Below are positions 47,369-56,446 of a stretch of 64,000 bases of DNA, one piece after another. Every line of letters begins with the position of its first letter. Within the stretch, counting starts at the first letter, position 1. The stretch is from Thioalkalivibrio paradoxus. Its GTDB lineage: Bacteria > Pseudomonadota > Gammaproteobacteria > Ectothiorhodospirales > Ectothiorhodospiraceae. Location: the NCBI GenBank assembly GCA_011390565.1, contig JAABSC010000004.1, forward strand, positions 103,367 through 167,366, given 5' to 3'. The notes beneath the pieces were generated by a model, which was not told the DNA's origin, did no database searches, and saw only the letters and a list, made by a program, of their open reading frames with translations. The position numbers were made by a program, and so were the translations under genes.

Positions 47369-49462
47369 ATGGACACCCGAATGGACGATCTGCACCCCCT
47401 GTTGTTCGAACTCGGCATGGAGGAACTGCCACCGAAGGCGCTGTTGTCCCTGCGCGACGCGCTGCGCGACGGCTGCCTCCGACGCCTGCGCGAGGCCGGG
47501 ATCGAACCCTCCGGTGTGCACGCGTTCGCGACGCCGCGGCGACTGGGCCTGTTGCTCGAAGGCATCCCCGGTCGACAACCCGACCAGGTGCAGGAAAGGC
47601 GAGGACCAGCGGTCAGTGCCGCGTTCGACGCCCACGGCGCCCCCAGTCGTGCGGCCGAAGGATTCGCGCGCTCCTGCGGTGTTGCAATCGAGGCGCTCGG
47701 ACGCGAACGGACCGACAAGGGTGAATATCTGGTTTTCCGGGAAACGCGTCCCGGTGCGCGCCTGGAGGAACTGCTTCCCGATGTCTTCGCCGCCACGCTG
47801 GCCGGCCTGCCAACCCCGAAACGCATGCGCTGGGGCACGGGCGAAGTCGAATTCGTCAGGCCCGTGCACTGGCTGGTCGTGCTCCACGGCGAGCGGCTGG
47901 TGGAGATGGAACTGCTCGGCCTGCGCAGCGGGCGGACGACGCGCGGGCATCGGTTCCACTGTGCGCAGCCCATCGAACTCGCCGGCGCCCACGACTACGC
48001 CGAGGCACTGGAACGCAAGGGCACGGTGATCGCTTCCTTCGAGCGGCGCCGCGAGCTCATCGCCGGGCAGATCCGCTCCGAGGCCCAGGCTGCGGGTGGC
48101 GAAGCGCTGGTCGACCCGGATCTGCTCGACGAGGTTACCGGGCTGGTCGAATGGCCGGTGGCGCTGACCGGCAGCTTCGATCCCCGCTTCCTCGAGGTAC
48201 CGCAGGAAGCGCTGATCTCGACGATGCAGGACAACCAGAAGTATTTTCCGCTGGTCGGCCCGGACGGGCGGATGCTGCCCCGCTTCGTGCTCATCAGCAA
48301 CATCCGGTCCCGGCATCCGGAATCGGTGCGTGGCGGCAACGAGCGGGTGCTGCGCCCGCGCTTCGCCGACGCCGAATTCTTCTGGGAACAGGACCGGCGC
48401 GAGACGCTCTCCAGTCGCCAGCCCTGGCTCGAGGGCGTCGTGTTCGAACGCCGCCTGGGCACCCTGGCGGATAAATCGGCGCGGCTCGCCCGGCTGATGA
48501 CCCGCCTGGCCGAGCCGATGGCGCTGGACCCGGAACTCGCGCGACGCGCGGCGCAGCTCTGCAAGTGCGATCTGGGCACGCGCATGGTGTTCGAGTTCCC
48601 GGAACTGCAGGGCACGATGGGCCGCTACTACGCGCAGCACGACGGCGAGCCCGAGGCACTGGCGCTCGCGATGGAACAGCACTACTGGCCACGCCAGGCG
48701 GGTGCCGAACTGCCCGATGGGCCGCTTGCACTGGCACTGGCAATGGCCGATCGCCTGGATTCCCTGGTGGGGATCTTCGCCATCGGCAAGGAACCCACCG
48801 GGACCAAGGATCCGTTCGCCCTGCGCCGCGCTGCGCTCGGCCTGCTGCGCATTCTCGTCGAGAAGGAACTGCCGCTGGAGCTGACACCGCTGCTGCGGGC
48901 CACGGCAGACGCCGTGGCGGACAAGGTTCCCGGCGCGGCGGACGCCGTACCACGCGTGGGCGACTACATTCTGGAGCGCCTGCGCGGCTACCTGCTGGAT
49001 CAGGGCATGGCCGCGGAAGTCTTCGAGGCGGTCGCGGCGGTGAGCCCCGATGCGCCGCTGGACTTCGTGCGCCGCGCGCGGGCTGTACAGCAGTTCCGGC
49101 AACGGCCCGAGGCCGAGGCGCTCGCGGCCGCCAACAAGCGCATCCAGAATCTGCTGCGCAAGGCGGAACAACCCACGCCCGACACGATAGACGAGGCGCT
49201 GCTGCAGGTACCTGCGGAGCAACTGCTCCTGGAGTCGCTGCAGGCGATCGAACCGCGTGTGCAGTCGGCAGTGGCCGAGGGCGACTACGTGCTGGCGATG
49301 GAAGAACTCGCCACGCTGCATGCCCCGGTCGACGCGTTTTTCACCGATGTCATGGTGATGGTCGAGGAACCCGCACTGCGTGCCAACCGCCTTGCACTGC
49401 TGGGCCGGCTGGCCGCCCGTTTCGATTCCGTGGCGGATATCTCGCGGCTGGCGACGGGCTGA
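47369..49462 (+). CDS. glyS: Glycyl-tRNA synthetase beta chain
   Basis: The 697-residue subunit begins with LLFELGMEELPPKALLSL, has the QDNQKYFPL block near residue 285, FWEQDRRETL, a helical HD-like middle (YYAQHDGEPEALALAMEQHYWP) and the C-terminal anticodon-binding region FFTDVMVMVEE. It binds tRNA-Gly and pairs with GlyQ, 56 bases upstream. A start 12 bases later (MDDLHPLL) is equally possible. Confidence 0.97.
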   Translation: MDTRMDDLHPLLFELGMEELPPKALLSLRDALRDGCLRRLREAGIEPSGVHAFATPRRLGLLLEGIPGRQPDQVQERRGPAVSAAFDAHGAPSRAAEGFARSCGVAIEALGRERTDKGEYLVFRETRPGARLEELLPDVFAATLAGLPTPKRMRWGTGEVEFVRPVHWLVVLHGERLVEMELLGLRSGRTTRGHRFHCAQPIELAGAHDYAEALERKGTVIASFERRRELIAGQIRSEAQAAGGEALVDPDLLDEVTGLVEWPVALTGSFDPRFLEVPQEALISTMQDNQKYFPLVGPDGRMLPRFVLISNIRSRHPESVRGGNERVLRPRFADAEFFWEQDRRETLSSRQPWLEGVVFERRLGTLADKSARLARLMTRLAEPMALDPELARRAAQLCKCDLGTRMVFEFPELQGTMGRYYAQHDGEPEALALAMEQHYWPRQAGAELPDGPLALALAMADRLDSLVGIFAIGKEPTGTKDPFALRRAALGLLRILVEKELPLELTPLLRATADAVADKVPGAADAVPRVGDYILERLRGYLLDQGMAAEVFEAVAAVSPDAPLDFVRRARAVQQFRQRPEAEALAAANKRIQNLLRKAEQPTPDTIDEALLQVPAEQLLLESLQAIEPRVQSAVAEGDYVLAMEELATLHAPVDAFFTDVMVMVEEPALRANRLALLGRLAARFDSVADISRLATG

Positions 49463-49515
49463 GATGACCCGGTCGCCACCGGGTCCGGCAGTCCCGCTGG
49501 TAACGTGAAAATCCG

Positions 49516-49581
49516 CCACGGAAGAACACGGACATCACGGAAAATGAAGGCACCCAAAGTCTTTTCCGCGTTTTTCCGTGG
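49516..49581. repeat. CCACGGA-type inverted repeat, unit 1
   Basis: CCACGGAA and ACACGGA words on the left (49516-49540) are mirrored by TTCCGCG and TTTTTCCGTGG on the right (49564-49581). The iterated (A)CACGGA heptads form an imperfect hairpin. Confidence 0.75.
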
Positions 49582-49639
49582 CTCATCTTGGCATCGTCAG
49601 GGGTGGCTCAGAGCCATGACATTTTGTGTGAACATACAG

Positions 49640-49717
49640 CCAGGGAAGAACACTGAAGAACACGGACAGACCATTGAACGAACTTCTGTTTCCGTGTGTT
49701 TCCGTGTGCTTCCGTGG
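49640..49717. repeat. CCACGGA-type inverted repeat, unit 2
   Basis: The left arm (49640-49670) reads CCAGGGAAGAACACTGAAG then AACACGGACAGA. The right arm (49684-49717) has three TTCCGTG words ending TTCCGTGG. The arms are imperfectly complementary and belong to the same repeat family as unit 1. Confidence 0.75.
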
Positions 49718-49776
49718 CTCGTTTTTCTTCATTGCCCGGTCAGCAGGGAACCATCGTTCTTCTGGAGGAGGTCGTG

Positions 49777-50499
49777 ATGCTTCCGAAACTGCGAGCGATC
49801 CTGTTCTGGGTGGGCTTCGCGGGCTCCACCGTTGTCTTCGGTCTGCTGGTCGCCCCGCTGATGCTGCCGTTCGGGTGGCATGGCCGTTACCGGGTCCTGT
49901 CGCAATGGACCCGTTTCAACGTCTGGTGGTTGCGGATTACCTGTGGCCTGCGTCACCGGGTCCACGGGGCCAAGCATTTGCTGCAGCCCGAGGCGGCGAT
50001 CGTGATGGCCAAGCACCAGTCCGCATGGGAAACCATCGCGTTACAGCAGATCCTGCCGCCCCAGGTCTGGGTCCTGAAAAAGGAATTGATGCGCATCCCC
50101 TTCTTCGGCTGGGCCATCGGCATGGTCGAGCCGGTACCGCTCGACCGCAAGGCCGGACGGCGGGCGCTGGATGAACTGGTCAAGGCCGGAACCGATCGTC
50201 TGGAACGCGGCCTCTGGGTGGTCATGTTTCCCGAGGGAACGCGGGTGGCCAGCGGCGAGCGGGGCAAGTACCGCATGGGCGGGGCCGTGCTCGCGGCGAA
50301 GAGCGGGCATCCGATCGTGCCGATCGCGCACAACAGTGGCAGCTTCTGGCCCCGCCGCAGCCTCGCGAAACGGCCGGGGGTCATCGACGTGGTGGTGGGC
50401 CCCCCGATCCCGACACGGGGCCGCGCACCCGCTGCGATCATGGCCGACGTCGAGCAGTGGATCGAAGGCGAAGTCGCACGGCTCGAGGGCCGCGGGTAG
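49777..50499 (+). CDS. plsC: 1-acyl-sn-glycerol-3-phosphate acyltransferase
   Basis: The 240-residue membrane-linked enzyme has one or two N-terminal hydrophobic helices, the acyltransferase motif HQSAWE (H-x4-E, a variant of H-x4-D), and FPEGTR near residue 150. It makes phosphatidic acid from lysophosphatidic acid. The ATG giving MLPKLRAILFW follows GGAGGAGG; an upstream extension overlaps the repeats and is rejected. Confidence 0.92.
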   Translation: MLPKLRAILFWVGFAGSTVVFGLLVAPLMLPFGWHGRYRVLSQWTRFNVWWLRITCGLRHRVHGAKHLLQPEAAIVMAKHQSAWETIALQQILPPQVWVLKKELMRIPFFGWAIGMVEPVPLDRKAGRRALDELVKAGTDRLERGLWVVMFPEGTRVASGERGKYRMGGAVLAAKSGHPIVPIAHNSGSFWPRRSLAKRPGVIDVVVGPPIPTRGRAPAAIMADVEQWIEGEVARLEGRG

Positions 50500-50501
50500 C
50501 T

Positions 50502-51239
50502 TCAGGCGTCCAGCAGCTCCCGGATCACCCACCCCGCGGCGGTCAGACCGAACAGCGCGGGCAGATAGGAAATCGTGCCGTTCACCGAGCGCGCACGGCC
50601 GGAGACGGGTCCGTCGAGCGGGCGGTGCTCGGTGCCCTTGCGCGGCTCCTCCAGCGAATACACCACGGGGTAGTCAAGACTCGCACCGAGTCGACGCATG
50701 CGCTTGCGCATTTCGCGTGCCAGCGGGCAGGTCTGCGTTTCCGACAGCAGGCCGACGCGGATCCGCGTCGGATCCATGCGACCGCCCGCGCCCATCGCCG
50801 AGATCACACGCTGGTTGCGGGCCAGGCTCTCCGCCACCATCGCCGCCTTGCAGGCGAGCGAGTCGATACAGTCGAGCACCCAGTCGGCATCCACGGGAAT
50901 CCGCTGCGACACGTTGTCGGGACTCAGGAAATCCGTGCAGACGTGCACCTCGATTCCAGGGTCGATATCGGCGATTCGTGCGCGCATGATCTCGGCTTTC
51001 GACTGTCCCACGGTGGAACGCAGCGCGACCAGCTGGCGGTTCAGGTTCGACGGGGCCACCACGTCGTGATCGAGCAGCGAAATCCGCCCGATCCCGGCCC
51101 GGGCAACGGCCTCGGCGGCGAAGCTCCCCACCCCGCCGAGTCCGGCAATGAACACGTGACGCGTCCGCAAGGCGGTCAGCGCCGGCTCGCCCAGCAGCAG
51201 CGCGGTACGCTCGAAAAAGGGTGCCTGCCCCGAACTCAT
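50502..51239 (-). CDS. tcdA: tRNA threonylcarbamoyladenosine dehydratase TcdA
   Basis: The 245-residue E1-like ATPase has AGLGGVGSFAAEA (nucleotide binding), DHDVVAPSNLNRQ and DWVLDCIDSLACKAAMV. TcdA cyclises t6A37 to ct6A37 in tRNAs. The start MSSGQAPFFERTALLLG matches the family; the extra 31 upstream codons overlap tatD and are less likely. It ends 2 bases from plsC in convergent orientation. Confidence 0.92.
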   Translation of the reverse strand: MSSGQAPFFERTALLLGEPALTALRTRHVFIAGLGGVGSFAAEAVARAGIGRISLLDHDVVAPSNLNRQLVALRSTVGQSKAEIMRARIADIDPGIEVHVCTDFLSPDNVSQRIPVDADWVLDCIDSLACKAAMVAESLARNQRVISAMGAGGRMDPTRIRVGLLSETQTCPLAREMRKRMRRLGASLDYPVVYSLEEPRKGTEHRPLDGPVSGRARSVNGTISYLPALFGLTAAGWVIRELLDA

Positions 51240-51306
51240 CCGCGGTCGAGCGTCGGCAGTCGCGGGCGGACGGCTCGCGGGTTCGTCTCGCGTGCGGGCT
51301 TCGGCA

Positions 51307-52119
51307 TCATGCGCGCGCGGGCTCGGGCACATCGAGGTTCAGAATGCGGCGCGCGTTGGCACCGGTGAGCGCTGCGATTTCCGCGACGGCAACCCCGCGA
51401 AGTTCCGCTACACAGGCCGCGACTTCAGGCAAATACGCAGGCTCATTGCGCTCGCCACGATGGTTGGCCAGGGGTTGGTCGGGCGCATCGGTTTCCAATA
51501 CCAGGGCCTCGGCGGGAAGTTCGGCGACCAGTCGACGCAGACGGTTTGCACGGGGATAGGTCACGGGTCCGCCGAAACCGAGACAGAAACCCTGCGCGAT
51601 GGCCTGATCCGCCTGCTGCCGGCTTCCGGAGAAACTGTGGATGATGCCGGTGAGCGCGGGGCGGGTCCTGAGCGCCTTGAGCACATGATCCAGTGCCCGC
51701 CTGGCATGCAGGATCACCGGCTTGCGATGGTTCAGGGCGATGTCCAGCTGCGCGTTGAACAGGCGCCACTGCCGGTCCCAGGGCTCCCCGGTGGCGAGGT
51801 CCTCGATGAACCCGTCCAGACCGATCTCGCCGACCGCGACCGCGGAGTGCCGGGCCAACCACCGATCCAGAGAATCCAGATCGCCATCCGCGTGTGTTCC
51901 GAGAAAGACCGGGTGCAGTCCATAGGCGGGGTAAAGGTCCGCGTTCGCATCCACCAGCTCGGCCAGACCCGGCCAGTGGTCGCGCGTGATGGCGGGGAGC
52001 ACCTGCGCAACGACGCCTGAGTCCCTGGCACGCTGCAACACGGCATCGCGATCCGGTGCGAACGCCTCCACGTCGAGATGCACGTGGGTGTCAATGAACG
52101 CGAGATCCGGGAGGAGCAT
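51307..52119 (-). CDS. TatD family metal-dependent DNase/hydrolase
   Basis: The 270-residue TIM-barrel hydrolase has the metal motif DTHVHLD near residue 10, GEIGLDGF near 95, H-x-R at VILHARRA, HSFSGSR near 160 and LETDAP near 210. TatD proteins are 3'-5' DNases with roles in DNA repair and apoptosis-like turnover. It is upstream of tcdA on the same strand. Confidence 0.92.
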   Translation of the reverse strand: MLLPDLAFIDTHVHLDVEAFAPDRDAVLQRARDSGVVAQVLPAITRDHWPGLAELVDANADLYPAYGLHPVFLGTHADGDLDSLDRWLARHSAVAVGEIGLDGFIEDLATGEPWDRQWRLFNAQLDIALNHRKPVILHARRALDHVLKALRTRPALTGIIHSFSGSRQQADQAIAQGFCLGFGGPVTYPRANRLRRLVAELPAEALVLETDAPDQPLANHRGERNEPAYLPEVAACVAELRGVAVAEIAALTGANARRILNLDVPEPARA

Positions 52120-52240
52120 GGTCCAATCTTAACGCAGCAGGCCCTGGATTCACCGGATCCGGGTATTCCATCCAGGGTGAAGCCGGGCAACCGCCCGGTG
52201 GTGGGCACGGCCACCGGGCGGCGCAGGGCAGAGATCGGGT

Positions 52241-53008
52241 TCAGCCGGCGCTGGACGAAGACGTCGCAGCGTCTTCCGCGAGCACGGACTTCGGTTCCCG
52301 AATCAGCCACATCTGGTACAGCGAGGTGAAAATCATCACGCTGGAAGCCACCGAATATCCGAAGCCCCCGAGCATGACCAGCCACCCGAAACCGGGCTGC
52401 CATTTCGTCAGCCACCACGCCATCACGTCGAGGATCAGGAACGCGAACGGGGCGACGATGAGCAGCGACTTGAACACCGGATCGAAACCACGGGCAAAGG
52501 CAAAGATCAGGCCCACGCCGAAGAACAGCATGCTGATCCCGAACAGGTGGATATGCGATACGCGGGTCAGGCTGGCGAACGTCGGGCCGGTATCGATTTC
52601 CGCCCGTTCCTGGAGATTGGCCAGTTGGTTGAAGTCAGGTAGACCGGCCCCGGTATGGCAGGAAACGCAGTTTTCCTGAAGGATCGGACGGATGGTCGGC
52701 TCCCAGTCGCTTTCCGGAGCGCCGGCACGGGCCCAGTCGATCAGGATCGCGCGGTTTTCATCCGAAGCATAGCCGCTCATGGATCCGTTGAGCGCAGACT
52801 CCAGCCGCGTGTTGGTGCGGTTGCCGTGATAGCTGTGCACGACGTCTTCGAGCGAGAGACCCGCTTTGCCATCGGCCATGCCGTGGGTCAGCATGATCTG
52901 GGCACCGGCGATCAGCAGCCCCACCCCGATGGCCAACAGATAACCGGTGAACAGGGCCCGCACCGGGAGGGGCAGACGCGGCAGATCGGGAAACACGACG
53001 GTGTTCAT
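52241..53008 (-). CDS. Membrane protein with one haem c motif (CVSCH)
   Basis: The 255-residue protein has an N-terminal membrane helix (about 17-40), a periplasmic part with the haem c motif CVSCH at residues 114-118, and three further membrane helices (about 153-173, 181-201 and 207-231). HLFGISMLFFGVG contains a conserved histidine that could ligate a second haem. It is likely an electron carrier in the membrane; the partner is unknown. AAGGAG precedes the start. It follows a cytochrome-like lipoprotein gene in the same direction. Confidence 0.75.
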   Translation of the reverse strand: MNTVVFPDLPRLPLPVRALFTGYLLAIGVGLLIAGAQIMLTHGMADGKAGLSLEDVVHSYHGNRTNTRLESALNGSMSGYASDENRAILIDWARAGAPESDWEPTIRPILQENCVSCHTGAGLPDFNQLANLQERAEIDTGPTFASLTRVSHIHLFGISMLFFGVGLIFAFARGFDPVFKSLLIVAPFAFLILDVMAWWLTKWQPGFGWLVMLGGFGYSVASSVMIFTSLYQMWLIREPKSVLAEDAATSSSSAG

Positions 53009-53164
53009 CAGGAGATCTCCTTTTCCTTTTTTGATCAGCTTTTAATCGAATACTGATATACAAACCCGCCTCTGCCGGTTGCAGAGCCGTCCATCCATGG
53101 ATGGAGCGTTTCCCGCGCCGCTCAGAAGCCCGGTGTCTGATGGTTCGGTATCGAACCCGTGAGG

Positions 53165-53572
53165 TCAGTTGTTGGACGCACCCTGCGCGACCCACTCGCG
53201 CAGCAGCGCAATTTCGCTATCGGGCAACGAAGCACGCCCATGGGGCATCTTGATCGAAGGATCCGCCCGCCCCTCGACCAGTTGGTTCATGACGCTGTTC
53301 AGGGGCTCCCCGGGTTCAATGATGGGGCCGAAGCGGGTCCCGCGCATCAGCGCCGCATGGCTGGTCATGTCCAGACCGCTCTGCTCGTAGCCCTTGCCTC
53401 CGGGCTGGTGGCATTCCATGCAGCGCTTTTCCAGCACGGGCTCAACCTGCGCGTTGTAGCTCACCACGGGATCACTGCATCCCACCATCGTCGCCGCCGC
53501 CACCACGACACCGGAAGCCATCAACCCCAGCCGCAACGCACTCAGAATGGATCCATCCGCTCGATTTGCCAT
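53165..53572 (-). CDS. Lipoprotein with a cytochrome c-like CMECH domain
   Basis: The 135-residue protein has a lipoprotein signal with MVGC (Cys at residue 32) and one haem c motif CMECH at 51-55 in YNAQVEPVLEKRCMECHQPG. Further on, DPSIKMPHGR supplies a methionine likely to be the sixth ligand. It resembles the PSCyt1/planctomycete-type cytochrome domain. It is anchored in the periplasmic face of a membrane and may pass electrons to the neighbouring CVSCH membrane protein (inference). Confidence 0.8.
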   Translation of the reverse strand: MANRADGSILSALRLGLMASGVVVAAATMVGCSDPVVSYNAQVEPVLEKRCMECHQPGGKGYEQSGLDMTSHAALMRGTRFGPIIEPGEPLNSVMNQLVEGRADPSIKMPHGRASLPDSEIALLREWVAQGASNN

Positions 53573-53687
53573 ATCTCCGTCCCCTGCATTCTTCGGGAGA
53601 CGGTTGCGACTCCCGAACCATGATTAGAAGACGCAATATTAGCGTGGGCTTATATTGAGTACAAGAAGAAGCTGCCGCGAACGCGCG

Positions 53688-54722
53688 TCAGGGACACGGG
53701 TAGGTGTACCGCGCGTGAATCTCCTCGACCCCTGCGAGGACCGCATCGTCGAGCACCACATCGACGCTGGCGATGTTTTCGATCAGCTGCGCCATCCGGG
53801 TCGCGCCGACGAGATTGCTGGTGACGAAGCTCTGGCGGTTGATGAAGCCCAGCGCTAGCTGCACGGGGGTCAGGCCATGGGCCTGCGCCAGCGCTGCGTA
53901 CTCTTCCGTGGCCGCGATGCCCTGCGGGTTACTGTAGCGGGAGAAGCGTTCGAACAGGGTCAGGCGCGCGCCCTCGGGCCGCTGATCGGCAAGGTACTTT
54001 CCGGAAAGCATCCCGAACGCGAGCGGGGAATAGGCGAGCAGTCCCACCCTTTCCCGGATCGACATCTCCGCCAGCCCGGCTTCGAAGCTCCGGTTCAGCA
54101 GGTTGTACGGATTCTGGATGCTGACGATGCGCGGGGCGATTCCCTGCTCTGCCGCCCGCAACCACTGCATCACACCCCAGGGGGTTTCATTGGAAATGCC
54201 AATGGCACGCACGCGTCCATCCCGAACGAAGCCATCCAGAACCGCGGCCGTCTCGGCGATATCCGTGGCGACCTCGTCGGCGTGGTGTTCGTATCCCAGC
54301 TTGCCGAAATAGTTCGTGCTGCGCGCAGGCCAGTGCACCTGGTACAGGTCCACGTAGTCCGTCTGGAGGCGCTTCAGGCTGGCCGCCAGCGCCGATTCCA
54401 ACTGATCCCGGACCAGCTGCGGCCCCCCACGCAGCCACGGCATGTCCGCCGGGCCCGCCACCTTGGTCGCCAGCACCACGCGGTCGCGGCAACCCCGGGC
54501 CTGCAGCCAGCGACCGATATGGGTCTCGGTCCGACCCTGGGTCTCCGCGCGCGGGGGAACCGGGTACATCTCCGCGGCATCGATCAGGTTCACGCCCCGC
54601 TCAAGCGCGTAATCGAGCTGCTCGAATGCCTCGGCCTCGGTGTTCTGCTCCCCCCAGGTCATCGTGCCAAGCCCGATCAGGCTCACTTCGATGCCGGTGT
54701 CTCCAAGCGCGCGATATTTCAT
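53688..54722 (-). CDS. Aldo/keto reductase, Tas-like
   Basis: The 344-residue TIM-barrel NADPH oxidoreductase has GLGTMTWGEQNTEAEAFEQL at the N-terminus, NLIDAAEMYPVPPRAETQG, KVAG (catalytic Lys) and YVDLYQVHWPAR (catalytic His region). E. coli Tas has the same AEMYPVPP signature. Substrate unknown. The gene lies 36 bases after the FIST gene stop. Confidence 0.9.
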   Translation of the reverse strand: MKYRALGDTGIEVSLIGLGTMTWGEQNTEAEAFEQLDYALERGVNLIDAAEMYPVPPRAETQGRTETHIGRWLQARGCRDRVVLATKVAGPADMPWLRGGPQLVRDQLESALAASLKRLQTDYVDLYQVHWPARSTNYFGKLGYEHHADEVATDIAETAAVLDGFVRDGRVRAIGISNETPWGVMQWLRAAEQGIAPRIVSIQNPYNLLNRSFEAGLAEMSIRERVGLLAYSPLAFGMLSGKYLADQRPEGARLTLFERFSRYSNPQGIAATEEYAALAQAHGLTPVQLALGFINRQSFVTSNLVGATRMAQLIENIASVDVVLDDAVLAGVEEIHARYTYPCP

Positions 54723-54758
54723 GGCTTTTCCTCGAATCGGGGTGGACGACGAACCGCG

Positions 54759-55895
54759 TCAGGCAAACAGCGTCAGTACCCCGGTGTATCCGTACAGCCG
54801 GTTCGCGAAGATCTCTCCGTTGGCAAAGAAGCCGACGAGCGGGATGTCGCCCAACGCATCCTGCACGATCCGGAGTTCGGTGCCTTCGTCCCCGAACTGA
54901 TGCCGACCGCGTCCCAGGCAGCTTACGTACAATCCGCCGCGGATGCCGTTCGGGCACTGAGCGCGTATCTCGCCCAGCATCCGCTCCAGATCCTCGCGTG
55001 CCGCCTGCCCATCGCGACGCACGAACAGGATGTGTTCCCCCGGGGTCAGCATCTCCCCGACGGCGAGCAGCTCCCGGTCGAGATCGATCCCGATGATGTT
55101 GCGCACTCGATAGTCCCCGGTATCCGATCCCGCAATCGGCAGACCGATATGGATGTACCCCAGCGCGCGCCGCAGGTCCCGGGCCAACACCTCGCCGATC
55201 GCCTCGCGAAAGACCGGCAAGGCCGGCTGGTCGTCCAGCTTCACGATGATGTTGCGCCAGGTTTCGCTGAGCTGGTGCTGGCCGGGAAGTGGAGAACAGC
55301 CCTGGCTGTGGCGCGCCGCCAGCGGCACGGTGTCGCGCAGAGCAAGCCCCGAAAAACCCTCTGCAAGGACCTGGTCCGCGATCTGGATCACGGCGCCCTG
55401 CCCCGAACTGACGCCGCCGGTGCAGAACCAGGCCGTCTCGCGGTCGATCCGGGTCAGCAGTTCCTCGAGGCCCTCGAAGCCCGGGTCCGCGTGCAGGATC
55501 AGACGACCCGGCTCTTCCATGCCCAGAAAACCGTCCAGCTGCGCACAGAGCCCTTCGAACGTGGTCACGGGTTCGCGGATCACGCGGAAGTCCGAAGCAG
55601 GTACCGCGCCAACCATCGCGACGGCTGCCGGCGTCTCGTACAGCTCGTCCCGACCCCCGATCAACGCGAGTCCCGCACAACCGACCCAGTGCTCGACCGC
55701 GGTCGTCTCCCGCAGCACCGAAAGCACATCCCCGGCATGACGGGACATCGCATCGGAGAGGTACAGGAAACCCAGGTTGGCGTCGGGTCTCGCCGTCCCG
55801 GCCTGGGCAGCCAGTTCCTCGGCCAGCTCGAGCGCGAGCATCCGCGGGTCGGAACCGGTGGCCGTCGCCGGAAAAAAGGGGTTCGAAATCATCAT
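54759..55895 (-). CDS. FIST N- and C-domain protein
   Basis: The 378-residue protein has a FIST N-terminal domain (residues 20-200; VEHWVGCAGLALIGG, TGGVSSGQGAVIQ) and a FIST C-domain (about 220-378; EHILFVRRDG, VGFFANGEIF). FIST proteins are thought to sense small ligands such as amino acids, usually feeding signal transduction proteins; no output domain is fused here. Two ATGs lie in tandem at the start. It overlaps the upstream 153-residue gene by ATGA. Confidence 0.85.
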   Translation of the reverse strand: MMISNPFFPATATGSDPRMLALELAEELAAQAGTARPDANLGFLYLSDAMSRHAGDVLSVLRETTAVEHWVGCAGLALIGGRDELYETPAAVAMVGAVPASDFRVIREPVTTFEGLCAQLDGFLGMEEPGRLILHADPGFEGLEELLTRIDRETAWFCTGGVSSGQGAVIQIADQVLAEGFSGLALRDTVPLAARHSQGCSPLPGQHQLSETWRNIIVKLDDQPALPVFREAIGEVLARDLRRALGYIHIGLPIAGSDTGDYRVRNIIGIDLDRELLAVGEMLTPGEHILFVRRDGQAAREDLERMLGEIRAQCPNGIRGGLYVSCLGRGRHQFGDEGTELRIVQDALGDIPLVGFFANGEIFANRLYGYTGVLTLFA

Positions 55896-56353
55896 CCTGC
55901 AAGGTGCTCCAGCATGCTCAGGGCCTCGTTTTCATCGATTTTCAATCCACGCTCCGCGTCAATCCTGCCGGGCATGCCAGAGAACAGGAGTCGCGCGTGG
56001 TAGCGGGTCTCCAGTTCCTCGAGGAACCATGCGATCTCGCTCGGGTGAACGGCATACCCGCGCCGCTGCAGATGCCGCAACAGGAGATCCTGCCCGCGGA
56101 CCTGCATCAATATCGGGAGCGGCAGATCCAGCGGCAGGACGTGCGTCTGCACCAGCCATTCGACGGGTGTCGGACGCGACGCGGGCAGCGCCCGTATGTC
56201 CAGCCGGAAATGGCCCCCACCGCCGGGCTGTCTGAGCAGTTCCTCCAGCCAATCGGCGGGGAACCCTTCGTGCAGAATCAGCGTGCGCCCGGTGAAACGA
56301 TCGCGAAATCGCTGCAACTGCCGAACCGGACGACCCGCGAAAAACCCGAACAC
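55892..56353 (-). CDS. 153-residue protein of unknown function coupled to the FIST gene
   Basis: The start is inferred as GTG, preceded by GGGAGG 7 bases away, giving MFGFFAGRPVRQLQRFRDRF. The protein is basic at the N-terminus and helical toward the end (HPSEIAWFLEELETRYH). It has no cysteine and no signal peptide. Its stop overlaps the FIST start by ATGA, so the two products probably work together. I do not recognise a family. Confidence 0.7.
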   Translation of the reverse strand: MFGFFAGRPVRQLQRFRDRFTGRTLILHEGFPADWLEELLRQPGGGGHFRLDIRALPASRPTPVEWLVQTHVLPLDLPLPILMQVRGQDLLLRHLQRRGYAVHPSEIAWFLEELETRYHARLLFSGMPGRIDAERGLKIDENEALSMLEHLAG

Positions 56354-56411
56354 CGGACACCTCCCGACAACCCGACCACGGTCGCATCCTAGCCGACGTG
56401 ACCGCGGGCCC

Positions 56412-56439
56412 GAAAAAAAGCCCCGCATGTGCGGGGCTT
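56412..56439 (-). terminator. prk terminator
   Basis: A perfect 10-bp stem AAGCCCCGCA (56418-56427) with TGCGGGGCTT (56430-56439) is followed on the minus strand by a T run. It lies 8 bases after the phosphoribulokinase stop. Confidence 0.9.
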
Positions 56440-56446
56440 CGGGGCC

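Larger units (their letters stand above)
49463..49776. other. 314-base gap between glyS and plsC holding palindromic repeats
   Basis: No gene of plausible quality is seen. The gap contains two inverted repeat units built of CCACGGA/TCCGTGG words. Many gammaproteobacteria have gmhB at this position; it is absent here. Confidence 0.7.

Noticed and set aside
47252..49519. 755-codon open frame antisense to glyS
   Set aside because: Low-complexity His/Arg/Gln-rich product typical of antisense shadows; glyS itself is certain.
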